A DNA stretch of 53,496 nucleotides from CAYJPA01 sp964371945 (GTDB taxonomy: Bacteria; Chloroflexota; Chloroflexia; Thermomicrobiales; UBA6265). Positions 34,098 through 42,157 of this stretch are shown here, piece after piece. A model generated the notes under the pieces. The model made no database searches. It was given only the letters and a program-made list of their open reading frames with translations, and was not told the origin of the DNA. The DNA is taken from positions 1 through 53,496 of the forward strand of contig CAYJPA010000035.1 of assembly GCA_964371945.1 (NCBI GenBank), written 5' to 3'. Positions within the stretch are counted from its first letter, which is position 1, and every line of letters begins with the position of its first letter. The translations under genes and the position numbers were made by a program.

Positions 34098-34731
34098 CTG
34101 CCGCGACGAGGTCTCGTTCGAGCTTCAGCACAAATCGGCGATCAAACACCGGCGAGCAACGAGCGCATGACCACGTGCCGCGTGTTCTGCGTTGCACGGT
34201 TCGCGAGCACCCAGGGCACCGGTACAGGTAGCGCATTGGGCGGCGGGCTCTCGGCAAAAGGCACGAGCGAACTTCATCAATCGTCGCACCCGTCAACTCC
34301 GCCACGCGAAAAGCGATCCGGTCGTAGCCGTGTTTGGAATGCCGGCGGCGATCGCCATCCAGCCAATCCCGCATATGCATGAGCTCTTCAGCGACCACGA
34401 TTTCCAGCGCCTTCGGCGCGGAGCGATCGATGCGTGGAAGATTGATCAGGATGAGATGTGTCTTGAGATGCGGGTGGTAGACGAATGCGCCGCCGATACC
34501 CGCATCGACCCGGCGTCCAAGCCGCACCTGGAAAGCTCGTCGATCGGTCGTAAGCCATAGCGGGTGGGCGCCCAGTTGGAAGTGCTCGAGATAGCGCTCA
34601 GACAAGCGCTTCGTTTCGGCGTCGTCGGTGTCGAGATGTTGCTCTGGGGATATGTCCTGTGAGGCGCCGCGCGCCGCCCGCCGTACTCGCACTACAATCC
34701 GCTCCATGACACCGTTACTTTGCTTTTTCAT
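34033..34731 (-). CDS. SprT-like protein with altered HExxH motif and zinc ribbon
   Basis: The 232-residue product resembles SprT-like zinc metallopeptidases in layout. A helical region is followed by strands GAFVYHPHLKTHLILIN, a helix with E-E-L-M-H (115-119) at the place of the HExxH motif, and HSKHG (131-135), which offers later His ligands. The first His of HExxH is Glu here. A C-terminal zinc ribbon has CPGC (172-175) and CARC (189-192). Loss of a metal-binding His suggests a non-catalytic or altered site, unless this is normal in an unrecognised family. ATG 34731 is used; ATG 34707 is possible. It is divergent from the receiver-like gene. Confidence 0.6.
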   Translation of the reverse strand: MKKQSNGVMERIVVRVRRAARGASQDISPEQHLDTDDAETKRLSERYLEHFQLGAHPLWLTTDRRAFQVRLGRRVDAGIGGAFVYHPHLKTHLILINLPRIDRSAPKALEIVVAEELMHMRDWLDGDRRRHSKHGYDRIAFRVAELTGATIDEVRSCLLPRARRPMRYLYRCPGCSRTVQRRTRGTWSCARCSPVFDRRFVLKLERDLVAAANPRESVVLESTSVDGVDRRR

Positions 34732-34824
34732 CCCCAGGTACCCCTCGACTACAGCCCACGCGATCGTTGGATCGACGATTGGCGTTTCAAGAGGTCGCCA
34801 AAGACTACACGGAGATTGGTTTTG

Positions 34825-35292
34825 ATGAGTGGTGATCGGTGCGCGACCGTACGGCCGCACGTTTTGATCGTCGGCGACGATCAGGATCTCACACTCTTTT
34901 TGGGCGAAGGGCTCACGATCGGCGGATTCTGGACAAGCTCGATCGCGAGCGGGCTGCAGGCGCTGGAAGTCTTTCGCCTGCGCACCTTCGATCTGGTCTT
35001 GATCGATGCGACACTCAGCGGCATGGGCGCGGTGGAGCTGGTTAGGCGGCTGCGCACGCCCGGAAACGAAAACGCCCCTCGCGCTGACGTCCCGATTCTG
35101 ATCATCGCGGGCGGCTTGGATGAAGTCGATGCCGAAGAAGTTTCGGCCGCGGGCTCGGACGGTCTTCTGCTGCCCCCGCTCGAAATCGAGGAACTGGTTC
35201 CCGGTCTTTTCGCGATTGTCGACGATTGGCGCCGGCGGCACCCCGACCGCCCCTGGGCCGATCAGGCAGCGCAATCCGTCAAAGAACCGTGA
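34825..35292 (+). CDS. Stand-alone receiver-domain protein, partly degenerate
   Basis: The 155-residue product is a single receiver domain with no output domain. The acidic pair (D18, D19 in LIVGDDQDL) and the phosphoacceptor D61 in DLVLIDATLSGMG are kept. The conserved Thr/Ser is Ala/Gly (ILIIAGG) and the conserved Lys before Pro is replaced by Leu-Pro-Pro (GLLLPPLEIEEL). Such changes usually weaken or block phosphorylation signalling. GGAG lies 10 bases before ATG 34825. No kinase neighbours it. It may be a phosphorylation-independent adaptor (inference). Confidence 0.75.
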   Translation: MSGDRCATVRPHVLIVGDDQDLTLFLGEGLTIGGFWTSSIASGLQALEVFRLRTFDLVLIDATLSGMGAVELVRRLRTPGNENAPRADVPILIIAGGLDEVDAEEVSAAGSDGLLLPPLEIEELVPGLFAIVDDWRRRHPDRPWADQAAQSVKEP

Positions 35293-35319
35293 CGGAATAA
35301 CATCCGCGGCTTGGGACAA

Positions 35320-35341
35320 GGGTAAACATGGCGGTTTACCC
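35320..35341 (+). terminator. Hairpin between convergent receiver gene and phoU
   Basis: GGGTAAAC (35320-35327) and GTTTACCC (35334-35341) form a perfect 8-bp stem with an ATGGCG loop, 27 bases after the receiver-gene stop and before the end of the opposing phoU. No U-tract follows. A shared terminator is likely; the rest of the 180-base gap shows nothing further. Confidence 0.45.
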
Positions 35342-35472
35342 CTACGACTCGACCGCCATAACCGATGTTCATATCAGTGAACGAGTGTCTACTCGGGGCG
35401 TGGGGTGCCGCGTCCGCCTGTTTCGGTTGTCACAGGCACTTACTCGTTGATTCTACCCGCGTGCATGAACCC

Positions 35473-36138
35473 TCAATAGGTCGAAACGGCCATTTCTTCT
35501 AGTGTGCCCGTGACCGCAAAGACGACTCGCTCACAGATATTGGTCACGCGATCGGCGATCCGCTCGATATTGTGCGCCGCCCACAACAGGCGGGTGGCAC
35601 GGTTTATCGTGCCGGGGTCCGCCATCATGAATGTCAGCAACTCACGATAGACCTGGTCGTAAAGATGATCGACCTCATCGTCCCGATGGACGATCGCGCG
35701 GGCGGCTTCCGCATCCGCGTGGATGAAGGCAGTGATGCTATCGCTCAGCATCGAACGCGCCAGTTCGGACATGCGCGGGATATCCACGAGCGGTTTGAGC
35801 CGAGGCTCATCGGCGGTGTCAATTACGATCCTGGCGTTGCCCGCGGCGTGATCGCCCATCCGCTCGAGATCGGTCACGATGTGGATCACGGCCGAGATTG
35901 TGCGCAGGTCGCCCGCCATCGGCGCCTGGGTGGCGATCACGAGCAACGCCCGTTCTTCGGTCCGCCAACGAATTCGATTGATCTCCTGATCCGATTTCAT
36001 CACCTCGCGCGCCAGATCAACGTCTTGCGCGCGAAGCGCATCGACCGAACGGGCGATCGCTTTGTCGACCATGCTTGACATCGTGACCACGTCATCGCGC
36101 AGACCTTGGATCTGATGCATATATGCTTCGCGCGTCAT
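35473..36138 (-). CDS. phoU: Phosphate-signalling complex protein PhoU
   Basis: PhoU couples the Pst transporter to the phosphate two-component system and limits phosphate uptake. The 221-residue product has two three-helix PhoU repeats. The metal-binding motifs are ITDLERMGDHAAGNA in the first repeat and AAHNIERIADRVTNIC in the second. ATG 36138 is preceded by AGGAG. It is the last gene of the pst operon, 42 bases after pstB. Because no PhoR-type kinase is encoded nearby, its signalling partner must lie elsewhere in the genome. Confidence 0.95.
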   Translation of the reverse strand: MTREAYMHQIQGLRDDVVTMSSMVDKAIARSVDALRAQDVDLAREVMKSDQEINRIRWRTEERALLVIATQAPMAGDLRTISAVIHIVTDLERMGDHAAGNARIVIDTADEPRLKPLVDIPRMSELARSMLSDSITAFIHADAEAARAIVHRDDEVDHLYDQVYRELLTFMMADPGTINRATRLLWAAHNIERIADRVTNICERVVFAVTGTLEEMAVSTY

Positions 36139-36180
36139 GAGCTTATCTCCTGCCCTTGGGCGTCTGCGTGCCTTGAGTCG

Positions 36181-37029
36181 TTAGCCGAACCGGCCCGTGA
36201 TGTAATCCTCGGTTCGTTGATCGCGCGGATTGGTGAAGAGATCACGGGTGGGGCTTGCTTCCACGAGCACACCTTGACGTTGCTCATTGAGCGAATAGAA
36301 GACGGTTTGATCCGACACGCGGGCCGCCTGCTGCATGTTGTGCGTCACGATGACGATCGTATAGTTTTTGACGAGCTCCCGCATGAGGTCTTCAATCTTG
36401 AGCGTGGAGATCGGGTCAAGCGCGCTGGCGGGCTCGTCCATCAGGATCACGTCCGGGTTGATCGCCAGCGCTCGCGCAATGCAGAGACGTTGCTGCTGTC
36501 CGCCGGAGAGCGCGAGACCGCTCTGCTTTAGTTTGTCTTTAACTTCATCCCATAGTGCCGCCCGGCGAAGACTCTGCTCAACCAGGTCGTCCATGTTGGC
36601 TTTGATGCCGTTGATCCGAACCGCCCAGGCAACGTTTTCGTAAATCGACTTCGGGAACGGATTCGGCTTTTGAAAAACCATGCCGATTCTGCGCCGCACC
36701 TCGACCGGATCGACTGATTTCGCGTTGACGTCCACCCCGTGATACAGGATCTCGCCCTCGACACGGGCGATGGCAATCAAATCGTTCATGCGATTGATGC
36801 AGCGCAGCACTGTGCTCTTGCCGCAACCGGAAGGACCGATCAACGCGGTGATCCGGTTTTTCGGGACGTCAAACGTGACGTCGGTAACGGCCAGGAATGA
36901 GCCGTAAAAAACATTCAAGTCGCGAATAGATATGACTGTATCGCTTCCGTACGTTGACTCGATCTCTGCCCGCTCACGGATGGCCCCCGCGCCCGCGGCA
37001 ACGGTTGTTCGTTCCTGTGAAGCTACCAT
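36181..37029 (-). CDS. pstB: Phosphate ABC transporter ATP-binding protein PstB
   Basis: PstB powers high-affinity phosphate uptake. It has Walker A GPSGCGKST, the Q-loop in MVFQKPNPFPKSIYENV (a PstB signature), the ABC signature LSGGQQQRLCIARALA and Walker B VILMDEPASALDP, followed by the H-loop IVTHNMQQAARVSD. A polar N-terminal extension of about 30 residues precedes the ATPase core. The length of 282 is slightly longer than usual. The start is ATG 37029, 2 bases after the pstA stop, so translation is coupled. Confidence 0.96.
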   Translation of the reverse strand: MVASQERTTVAAGAGAIRERAEIESTYGSDTVISIRDLNVFYGSFLAVTDVTFDVPKNRITALIGPSGCGKSTVLRCINRMNDLIAIARVEGEILYHGVDVNAKSVDPVEVRRRIGMVFQKPNPFPKSIYENVAWAVRINGIKANMDDLVEQSLRRAALWDEVKDKLKQSGLALSGGQQQRLCIARALAINPDVILMDEPASALDPISTLKIEDLMRELVKNYTIVIVTHNMQQAARVSDQTVFYSLNEQRQGVLVEASPTRDLFTNPRDQRTEDYITGRFG

Positions 37030-37031
37030 GC

Positions 37032-37937
37032 CTACCGTCCTGCCTTGCTTGTGAATCGTTGCCGGAGAACGATCGCGAACGAATTCATTGAGAGGAGCAC
37101 GACCATCAGTACGATGATTCCCGCGGCCGCCAGTTCCTTGAACTCGGACTGCGGCCGGGAAGTCCAGCCATAAATCTGAATCGGCAACGCGGAGTATCCG
37201 TCAAGAAAGCCGTTCGGTTTGACGGCGATGTAGCTGGCCGCGCCGACAACCAGAAGCGGCGCGGTTTCTCCAATCGCGCGCGACACGGCAAGAATCGTCC
37301 CTGTCAGCACGCCGGGAAACGCCGCGGGCAGCACATGATGGCGTACTACCTGCCAACGGGTCGCCCCCACACCGTACGCGGCCTGCCTGAGCGACAACGG
37401 AACCGCACGGAGCGCTTCCTGGCTGGCGATGATGATTACCGGCAAACTCAACAACGCCATCGTCAGAGAGCCGGCGAGCACGACACGCCCGATGTTCATC
37501 AGCTCGACGAAGATTCCCAATCCAAGTAGGCCGTAAACCACCGAGGGAACCCCGGCGAGGTTCGAGATGTTTACTTGGAGCAATCTCGTCCAGCGGTTTT
37601 TCGGCGCGTATTCCTCGATGTAAATCGCGGCCCCGACGCCAATTGGAAATGCCATGAGGATCGTCAAGGAAATGACCCAGATCGTGCCGTACAGGGCGAT
37701 GTTCAGTCCGGCATCTTCCGGTTTTCGTGAGGGCTTGTTTCTGAGCAGATCCCAGCTCATCCAGCTCCAGCCATCCTGGACGACGGTCCACATCAACGTG
37801 ATCAGCGCGAGTACGGCGAAACAGGTCGCGGCGAGAAGGGTGAATCGAAAGACGGTCGCGATCCGCTTTCTGCGGGCGAGTTGAGCAGATCGCCCGAACT
37901 CGACCTGATGCTCCGGGAGTTGCGTGTTTGCGATCAC
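37032..37937 (-). CDS. pstA: Phosphate ABC transporter permease PstA
   Basis: This is an inner-membrane permease with about six hydrophobic helices. The EAA-loop region AYGVGATRWQVVRHHVLPAA is typical of PstA. Family motifs include IGVGAAIYIEEYAPKNRW, NLAGVPSVVYGLLGLG and SRAIGETAPLLVVGAA. GTG 37937 is chosen because GGGAGGAG lies just upstream and it overlaps the pstC stop as GTGA. The length of 301 residues is normal. PstA pairs with PstC to form the channel that PstB energises. Confidence 0.94.
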   Translation of the reverse strand: MIANTQLPEHQVEFGRSAQLARRKRIATVFRFTLLAATCFAVLALITLMWTVVQDGWSWMSWDLLRNKPSRKPEDAGLNIALYGTIWVISLTILMAFPIGVGAAIYIEEYAPKNRWTRLLQVNISNLAGVPSVVYGLLGLGIFVELMNIGRVVLAGSLTMALLSLPVIIIASQEALRAVPLSLRQAAYGVGATRWQVVRHHVLPAAFPGVLTGTILAVSRAIGETAPLLVVGAASYIAVKPNGFLDGYSALPIQIYGWTSRPQSEFKELAAAGIIVLMVVLLSMNSFAIVLRQRFTSKAGR

Positions 37938-38911
37938 TGGTACTCCTCCCGGAAACGAGCGACAAACCACTGGCTGATGATATTCATGATGAGCGTCATC
38001 AAGAAGAGAAGCAGGCCGACCGCGTACAGCGACTTGTAGACCGTGCTCCCGGCGACCACGTCGCCGGAGACGACTTGGACGATATAGGAGGTCATTGCCT
38101 GGGCGCCTTCCAGTGGATTCCAGGAGAGCCTGGGCCGTGAGCCCGCGACGAGGCTGACGATCATCGTTTCGCCGACAGCTCGAGAAATTGCGAGGATGAA
38201 TGAAGCGACGATGCCTGATAAGGCGGCAGGGACGACAACCCGCGTTGACACCTCGAACTTGGTGCCGCCGAGACCGTATGCAGCTTCCCTAAGCGGCCCA
38301 GGCACCGCTCGAAGGGCATCTTCCGAGAGCGAAGCGACCATTGGTAGGACCATGATGCCGACGGTGATCGCAGCCGCGAGCACGTTGTATACCTGGGTTT
38401 CTTCAAGGATCGGCTTGAGAATTTGCGGTGTGATGAATGTGAGAGCGAAGTAGCCGTAGACGATGGTAGGAATGCCTGCCAACAGTTCCAAAAATGGCTT
38501 CAAAATACTTCGGACCCGGGACGACGCGTACTCACTCAGATAGATGGCCGCCATCAACCCGAGAGGAATCGCGACACACATCGACAGGAAGCCAATGAAT
38601 AGCGTTGCGTTGACCAGCGGCAGAACGCCGAACAAGCCATCCTTGAAGAGCGCACTCCACTCTGTGCCAAAAAGAAATTCGAACGGTGAAACCTCGATAA
38701 AGAACTCAATCGCCTGAATGACTAGAACCAAAATGATGCCGGCGGTGGTGAAAATCGAGAGCGATCCACAGGCAAGCAAAATCCAGCCGATGATGCGCTC
38801 TGACAGATGTCGACGCGACGCGCCCGACAGTCCCAACGCCCGGGCCGACCGCGGCGATGCTGAATGACCATTACCGGGATCCAATTCAGCGGATAAAGTA
38901 CGTTGAGCCAC
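37934..38911 (-). CDS. pstC: Phosphate ABC transporter permease PstC
   Basis: This is the second permease of the phosphate channel. Motifs include the cytoplasmic loop LYLSEYASSRVRSILKPFLE-like segment near the middle, LAGIPTIVYGYFALTF and the EAA loop REAAYGLGGTKFEVSTRVVVPA, with SRAVGETMIVSLVAG. About six to seven hydrophobic helices are visible. The start is uncertain: GTG 38911 has GGAG about 10 bases upstream, GTG 38920 lies too close to it, and TTG 38965 would add 18 polar residues. pstS precedes it with about 80-130 bases between, depending on the start, and pstA overlaps its stop. Confidence 0.93.
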   Translation of the reverse strand: MAQRTLSAELDPGNGHSASPRSARALGLSGASRRHLSERIIGWILLACGSLSIFTTAGIILVLVIQAIEFFIEVSPFEFLFGTEWSALFKDGLFGVLPLVNATLFIGFLSMCVAIPLGLMAAIYLSEYASSRVRSILKPFLELLAGIPTIVYGYFALTFITPQILKPILEETQVYNVLAAAITVGIMVLPMVASLSEDALRAVPGPLREAAYGLGGTKFEVSTRVVVPAALSGIVASFILAISRAVGETMIVSLVAGSRPRLSWNPLEGAQAMTSYIVQVVSGDVVAGSTVYKSLYAVGLLLFLMTLIMNIISQWFVARFREEYQ

Positions 38912-39042
38912 CGATTTCACGCTCCTCGCTTGGAACGGCCTGAGATTACGCGATTGAACTTTCAAATGATAGCGGCCGAGCCCTGAGCACAGACACAGGC
39001 GTGACCATTGATCGGTCCCGCCCGCGCCCGCTTACATGAGAT

Positions 39043-40077
39043 TTAGCTGGCCGGAGTGGCCACCGGAGCTGGACCGTCTGGCGAAGCGGAGCCGGCAATG
39101 GCTGCTTCCAGCTTCGCCTGATCCGCGAGATAGGTGTCGATCGGGGAATCTACGTAACCCACTTCTTCCGCCAGAGTGGCAGTCGTCGCGAGGTAGAAGC
39201 GAACCAGCTCCTGCACTTCGGGTCGGGAAAGGCTGTCCGCTTTGACGTAGAGGAAGAGCGGTCGAGAAAGTGGCGCGTAGGTGCCGTTCTGAACAGTTTC
39301 GATCGAAGGGGCCACGCAGCCGCTTCCGCCATCGACTTCAACCAATTTCAGTTTGTCGGCATTCTGCTCGTAGTAGGCGAGTCCAAAGAATCCGAGTGCG
39401 TTCTTGTCGCCGGCTACGCCCTCAACGAGAACGTTGTCGTCTTCGCTCGGGGTGTAGTTTGTGGTCGACACCCCTTCTTCCCCGTTGACGACGTCGGTGA
39501 AGTAGTCGTAGGTGCCTGAGTCGGTGCCCGCACCATAGAGATTGAGCGGCTCATCAGGCCACGATGGATCGACATCGTTCCAGGAATCGACGGTCGAATC
39601 CTTCATCCACATTTGATTGAGCTGCGCAACCGTGATGCACGTCAGGAAATCGTTTTCCGGATTGACAACGATCGACAGGCCGTCATACGCCACTTCAAAC
39701 TCGTAATAGTTGACGCCGGCTTCAGCACAAAGTGCGGCTTCTCCGTCCTTGATTGGTCGAGAAGCATCCTGAAGATCGGTTTCCCCGGCGCAGAAGCGCT
39801 TGAATCCGCCGCCTGTGCCAGAGATGTTGACGGTGACTTCGACGCCGCCGGCGATCTTGTTGAACTCTTCCGCGACGGCTTCCGTGATCGGCCCGACGGT
39901 CGATGAGCCATCGGCTTCAACTTTGCCTGAAAGCGTGCTCGGGTCCGTGACCGGCGCGTACGGCATCGGGGTCGCATCCTGCGCGGACACGATCGACCCG
40001 AAGGTCATGCTGGCGAACAACGCGGCGCCAACCGCGAGCCCTCCAAGTTTCTTAGCCGAATGTGCGACAAACGACAT
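39043..40077 (-). CDS. pstS: Phosphate-binding protein PstS
   Basis: PstS is the extracytoplasmic receptor for phosphate uptake. Residues 1-32 form a signal peptide (KK, then a hydrophobic core, then SIVSAQ) without a lipobox Cys, so cleavage by signal peptidase I is expected, which is unusual for a bacterium where many PstS proteins are lipoproteins. The mature part starts DATPMP. Phosphate-binding motifs are EADGSSTVGPITEAV, ISGTGGGFKRFCAGETDLQDASRPI and GTDSGTYDYF. The length is 344. ATG 40077 has GAGGAG upstream. It heads pstSCAB-phoU and follows the response regulator gene after about 90 bases. Confidence 0.95.
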   Translation of the reverse strand: MSFVAHSAKKLGGLAVGAALFASMTFGSIVSAQDATPMPYAPVTDPSTLSGKVEADGSSTVGPITEAVAEEFNKIAGGVEVTVNISGTGGGFKRFCAGETDLQDASRPIKDGEAALCAEAGVNYYEFEVAYDGLSIVVNPENDFLTCITVAQLNQMWMKDSTVDSWNDVDPSWPDEPLNLYGAGTDSGTYDYFTDVVNGEEGVSTTNYTPSEDDNVLVEGVAGDKNALGFFGLAYYEQNADKLKLVEVDGGSGCVAPSIETVQNGTYAPLSRPLFLYVKADSLSRPEVQELVRFYLATTATLAEEVGYVDSPIDTYLADQAKLEAAIAGSASPDGPAPVATPAS

Positions 40078-40148
40078 TTGAACTCCTCTCTCTCACGAAA
40101 AATGGAACCTCGGCCGGGGGGAAGAAGAATCCGGCCGTTATGGAACGC

Positions 40149-40166
40149 TCGCCGCCCGTGCGGCGA
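40149..40166 (-). terminator. Hairpin between regulator gene and pstS
   Basis: TCGCCGC and GCGGCGA form a perfect 7-bp stem with a 4-base loop just after the regulator stop. There is no U-tract, so partial termination or mRNA processing seems more likely than a full stop; pstS may still be read from the upstream promoter. No PHO-box-like repeat is seen in this 92-base gap. Confidence 0.35.
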
Positions 40167-40169
40167 AGG

Positions 40170-40991
40170 TTACCCCTGCTCAAGCTCGGCGCCGTCTTCG
40201 ATCGCCGGTTCATCCGGCCCCGGCGGCACCACGAATCGATATCCCGCTCCGTACACGGTGCGGATGACCTCTTGTTCGACACCTGCATCGCTCAGCTTTC
40301 CGCGGAGCCATGAAATGTGAACATCGACTGTACGTTCATCGACGATGATCTCCTCGCCCCATATCGAATCCAGCAAATCCTGCCGGCCGAAAACGCGTCC
40401 GGGCTCCATCGCCAGCGTGACGAGAAGTCCGAATTCCTTGGGACGGAGCTGGAGCTCGGTTTCGCCGACAACGGCTCGCCGGCGCTCCGGCTCGATCTTG
40501 ATTGGACCGCGATAGAGCACGGCCGGCGGCCTCGCCGAGGGAACCGCGCGTCGCCGTACTGCAGCCCGTACTCTCGCCAGGAGCTCGCGGAGGGCAAAGG
40601 GTTTGACGACGTAGTCGTCCGCGCCCAACTCCAAACCGTCGACCTTGTCCTGCTCTTCTCCTTTTGCCGAGAGGATCAGGACGGGCACATCGGAGGTCAG
40701 GCGGAGTTGACGCAGAACCTGAAAACCGTTCATGCCGGGAAGCATGAGATCGAGCAGAACAAGATCGAGGCGATTGCCTTCCCGTCGCGCGATGATTAGG
40801 CCCGCCTCGCCGTCGCTTGCGGAAAGCACGCGGTATCCCGCCCGGAGCAAGTTGTAAACAAGCGTGCTCTGTAGCGTCGGATCGTCTTCAATCACGAGTA
40901 CGGTCGCGTCTTCGGCGACCGGCGTGCTAATGGCCGTCGATTGAAGCTCGGCTATTCGTTGTACGTTGGCTGTGCGGGCGCTAGTGTTCAC
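40170..40991 (-). CDS. OmpR/PhoB-family response regulator of the pst operon
   Basis: The receiver domain has the acidic pair in VIEDDPTL, phosphoacceptor D81 in VLLDLMLPGMNGF, Ser in LILSAKGEE and Lys in DYVVKPFALREL. The winged-helix output domain contains LQLRPKEFGLLVTLAMEPGR, the recognition part VDVHISWLRGKL and IRTVYGAGYRF. An N-terminal extension of about 28 residues precedes the receiver. GTG 40991 is the best start but has no clear ribosome site; the message may be leaderless. It directly precedes pstS and its own promoter has PHO-box-like repeats, so it is probably the PhoB/PhoP/RegX3-type phosphate regulator. The cognate kinase is absent from this window. Confidence 0.92.
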   Translation of the reverse strand: MNTSARTANVQRIAELQSTAISTPVAEDATVLVIEDDPTLQSTLVYNLLRAGYRVLSASDGEAGLIIARREGNRLDLVLLDLMLPGMNGFQVLRQLRLTSDVPVLILSAKGEEQDKVDGLELGADDYVVKPFALRELLARVRAAVRRRAVPSARPPAVLYRGPIKIEPERRRAVVGETELQLRPKEFGLLVTLAMEPGRVFGRQDLLDSIWGEEIIVDERTVDVHISWLRGKLSDAGVEQEVIRTVYGAGYRFVVPPGPDEPAIEDGAELEQG

Positions 40992-40998
40992 GAACGCA

Positions 40999-41041
40999 AC
41001 AGTAGCGGCACTTTGTTAACAGCATGTAAGCGTCATGTAAA
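40999..41041 (-). promoter_or_regulatory. PHO-box-like 11-bp direct repeats and -10 upstream of the regulator gene
   Basis: On the minus strand three tandem 11-base units carry TTTACATG, CTTACATG and GTTAACAA at their starts (plus-strand units 41031-41041, 41020-41030 and 41009-41019). PhoP/PhoB-type regulators bind direct repeats with 11-bp periodicity, here of TTACA type. TACTGT (41004-40999) lies at a suitable distance to act as -10. That would place the transcript start next to GTG 40991. Autoregulation of the phosphate operon is inferred. Confidence 0.65.
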
Positions 41042-41239
41042 AATCTTGGAAAACTGATCGATCGATATTCGAACGCAGTTCGAGGGGAGTAGCTGGCGCC
41101 CTGAAAAAAGTTTCGAACATGCGAAGACAGGCGCCCCGCATGCCGGCGAAAAGCCAGGCTCAAGCCGCTGCCAATTCGACTTGAGCTTGGCTCCCGTTGC
41201 ATTTCTCGGACCGAATTGATCGTTCCGCCGGCTCTGGGC

Positions 41240-41611
41240 TTACGCTTTGGCGTACTGCTCTGCGCTCATTACCTCGATACCGACGAACGGCTCCGCGCCC
41301 ACGACCCAGGCGTCGTGACCGGGCGGAATCGTGTAGGACTGGCCCGCGCTGATGGTCCGTTCCGTTCCGTCGTCCAGTCGGACTCCGATCTGTCCCGTAA
41401 CCGCATAACCGACGTGCGAGACCTGACATGAATCGGCGCCCGCGACCGGCTTAACGCACTCCGACCATCGCCAGCCGGGTTCGAAGCTGAGCCGGCCGAT
41501 GGTGAACCCCTCCAACCGCACTACCTCGACGCGCGTTTTGTTGGGAGTCCTTGTTTCGTCCGGTGAATCGTGCGACTTGATCTCGAATTTGCTGACGGAA
41601 ACTGAATTCAC
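41240..41611 (-). CDS. Cupin-domain protein
   Basis: The 123-residue product is a single small beta-barrel of the cupin type. Cupin motif 1 is weak: the GWRWSECVKP segment lies where the usual G-x5-H-x-H stretch is found, with HVGYAVTGQIGVRLDDGTE after it. Motif 2 is around GQSYTIPPGHDAWVVG. Only some of the canonical metal-binding His residues can be seen, so it may be metal-free. The start is GTG 41611, with AGGAGG 8 bases upstream; an upstream ATG lies inside the ribosome site. The function is unknown; it borders the sulfur-related region. Confidence 0.75.
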   Translation of the reverse strand: MNSVSVSKFEIKSHDSPDETRTPNKTRVEVVRLEGFTIGRLSFEPGWRWSECVKPVAGADSCQVSHVGYAVTGQIGVRLDDGTERTISAGQSYTIPPGHDAWVVGAEPFVGIEVMSAEQYAKA

Positions 41612-41696
41612 TAATTCAACCTCCTCTGATCTCACGAGCTGAGATCGAACTTAGGTGCCAGCGTGCAAACCGCCTACCGGAGCGGGCTGACCGGAA

Positions 41697-42157
41697 CTAG
41701 AGACCGGCGCGCGCCGGTTCGGCGCCAATGAAGGCGGAATGATCAAGCCCCGGATCGTGTGCGGCGACCGCGACTCTTAAGGCAATACCGGTAAAGGCTC
41801 CTGCCACGACGATCACTCCGAGCAACCGCCCCGCCCCGATCATAGCGAGAGCTGGATCGGGCATGTACCCGCGATCGCCCAGCCGGCTCCAAACAGCACG
41901 CTTCCCTGGATGTGGTGGCGACCAACGGCTGAAGGCGATAGATACCGCACACCGCCAAGTGGGGTCACCCACGCTCGGCGCTGCAGCAGCCGGAGCAGCG
42001 GGGCCGCAACCCCCACCGCGGATCCCATGAGCAGGAACGGTTGCTAATCGCGAAACAACAGCATGCGGGGGATCACATCGTAGTCGGTCAATCGGGAGTC
42101 AGAGAGCCGAAGCCCGAACGCGCAACCGGCAAGCAGTCCGACCCGATTCATCGTCAT
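41697..42157 (-). pseudogene. Decayed DUF6691/YeeE-YedE-type transporter gene (second half-transporter)
   Basis: The frame starts at ATG 42157 (MTMNRVGLLAGCAFGLRLSD) and is interrupted by an in-frame TAG at 42044-42046. It continues in the same frame through MGSAVGVAAPLLRLL and SVLFGAGWAIAGTCP. A one-base loss near 41858-41861 then moves it to another frame, where DPALAMIGAGRLLGVIVVAGAF continues the family sequence to the stop at 41697. The AGTCP-DPALA junction matches the usual G-x-C-P-G-P-A motif of the family. Two independent lesions argue for a pseudogene, unless the assembly is faulty. Relatives form thiosulfate or other sulfur-species channels. Confidence 0.75.
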
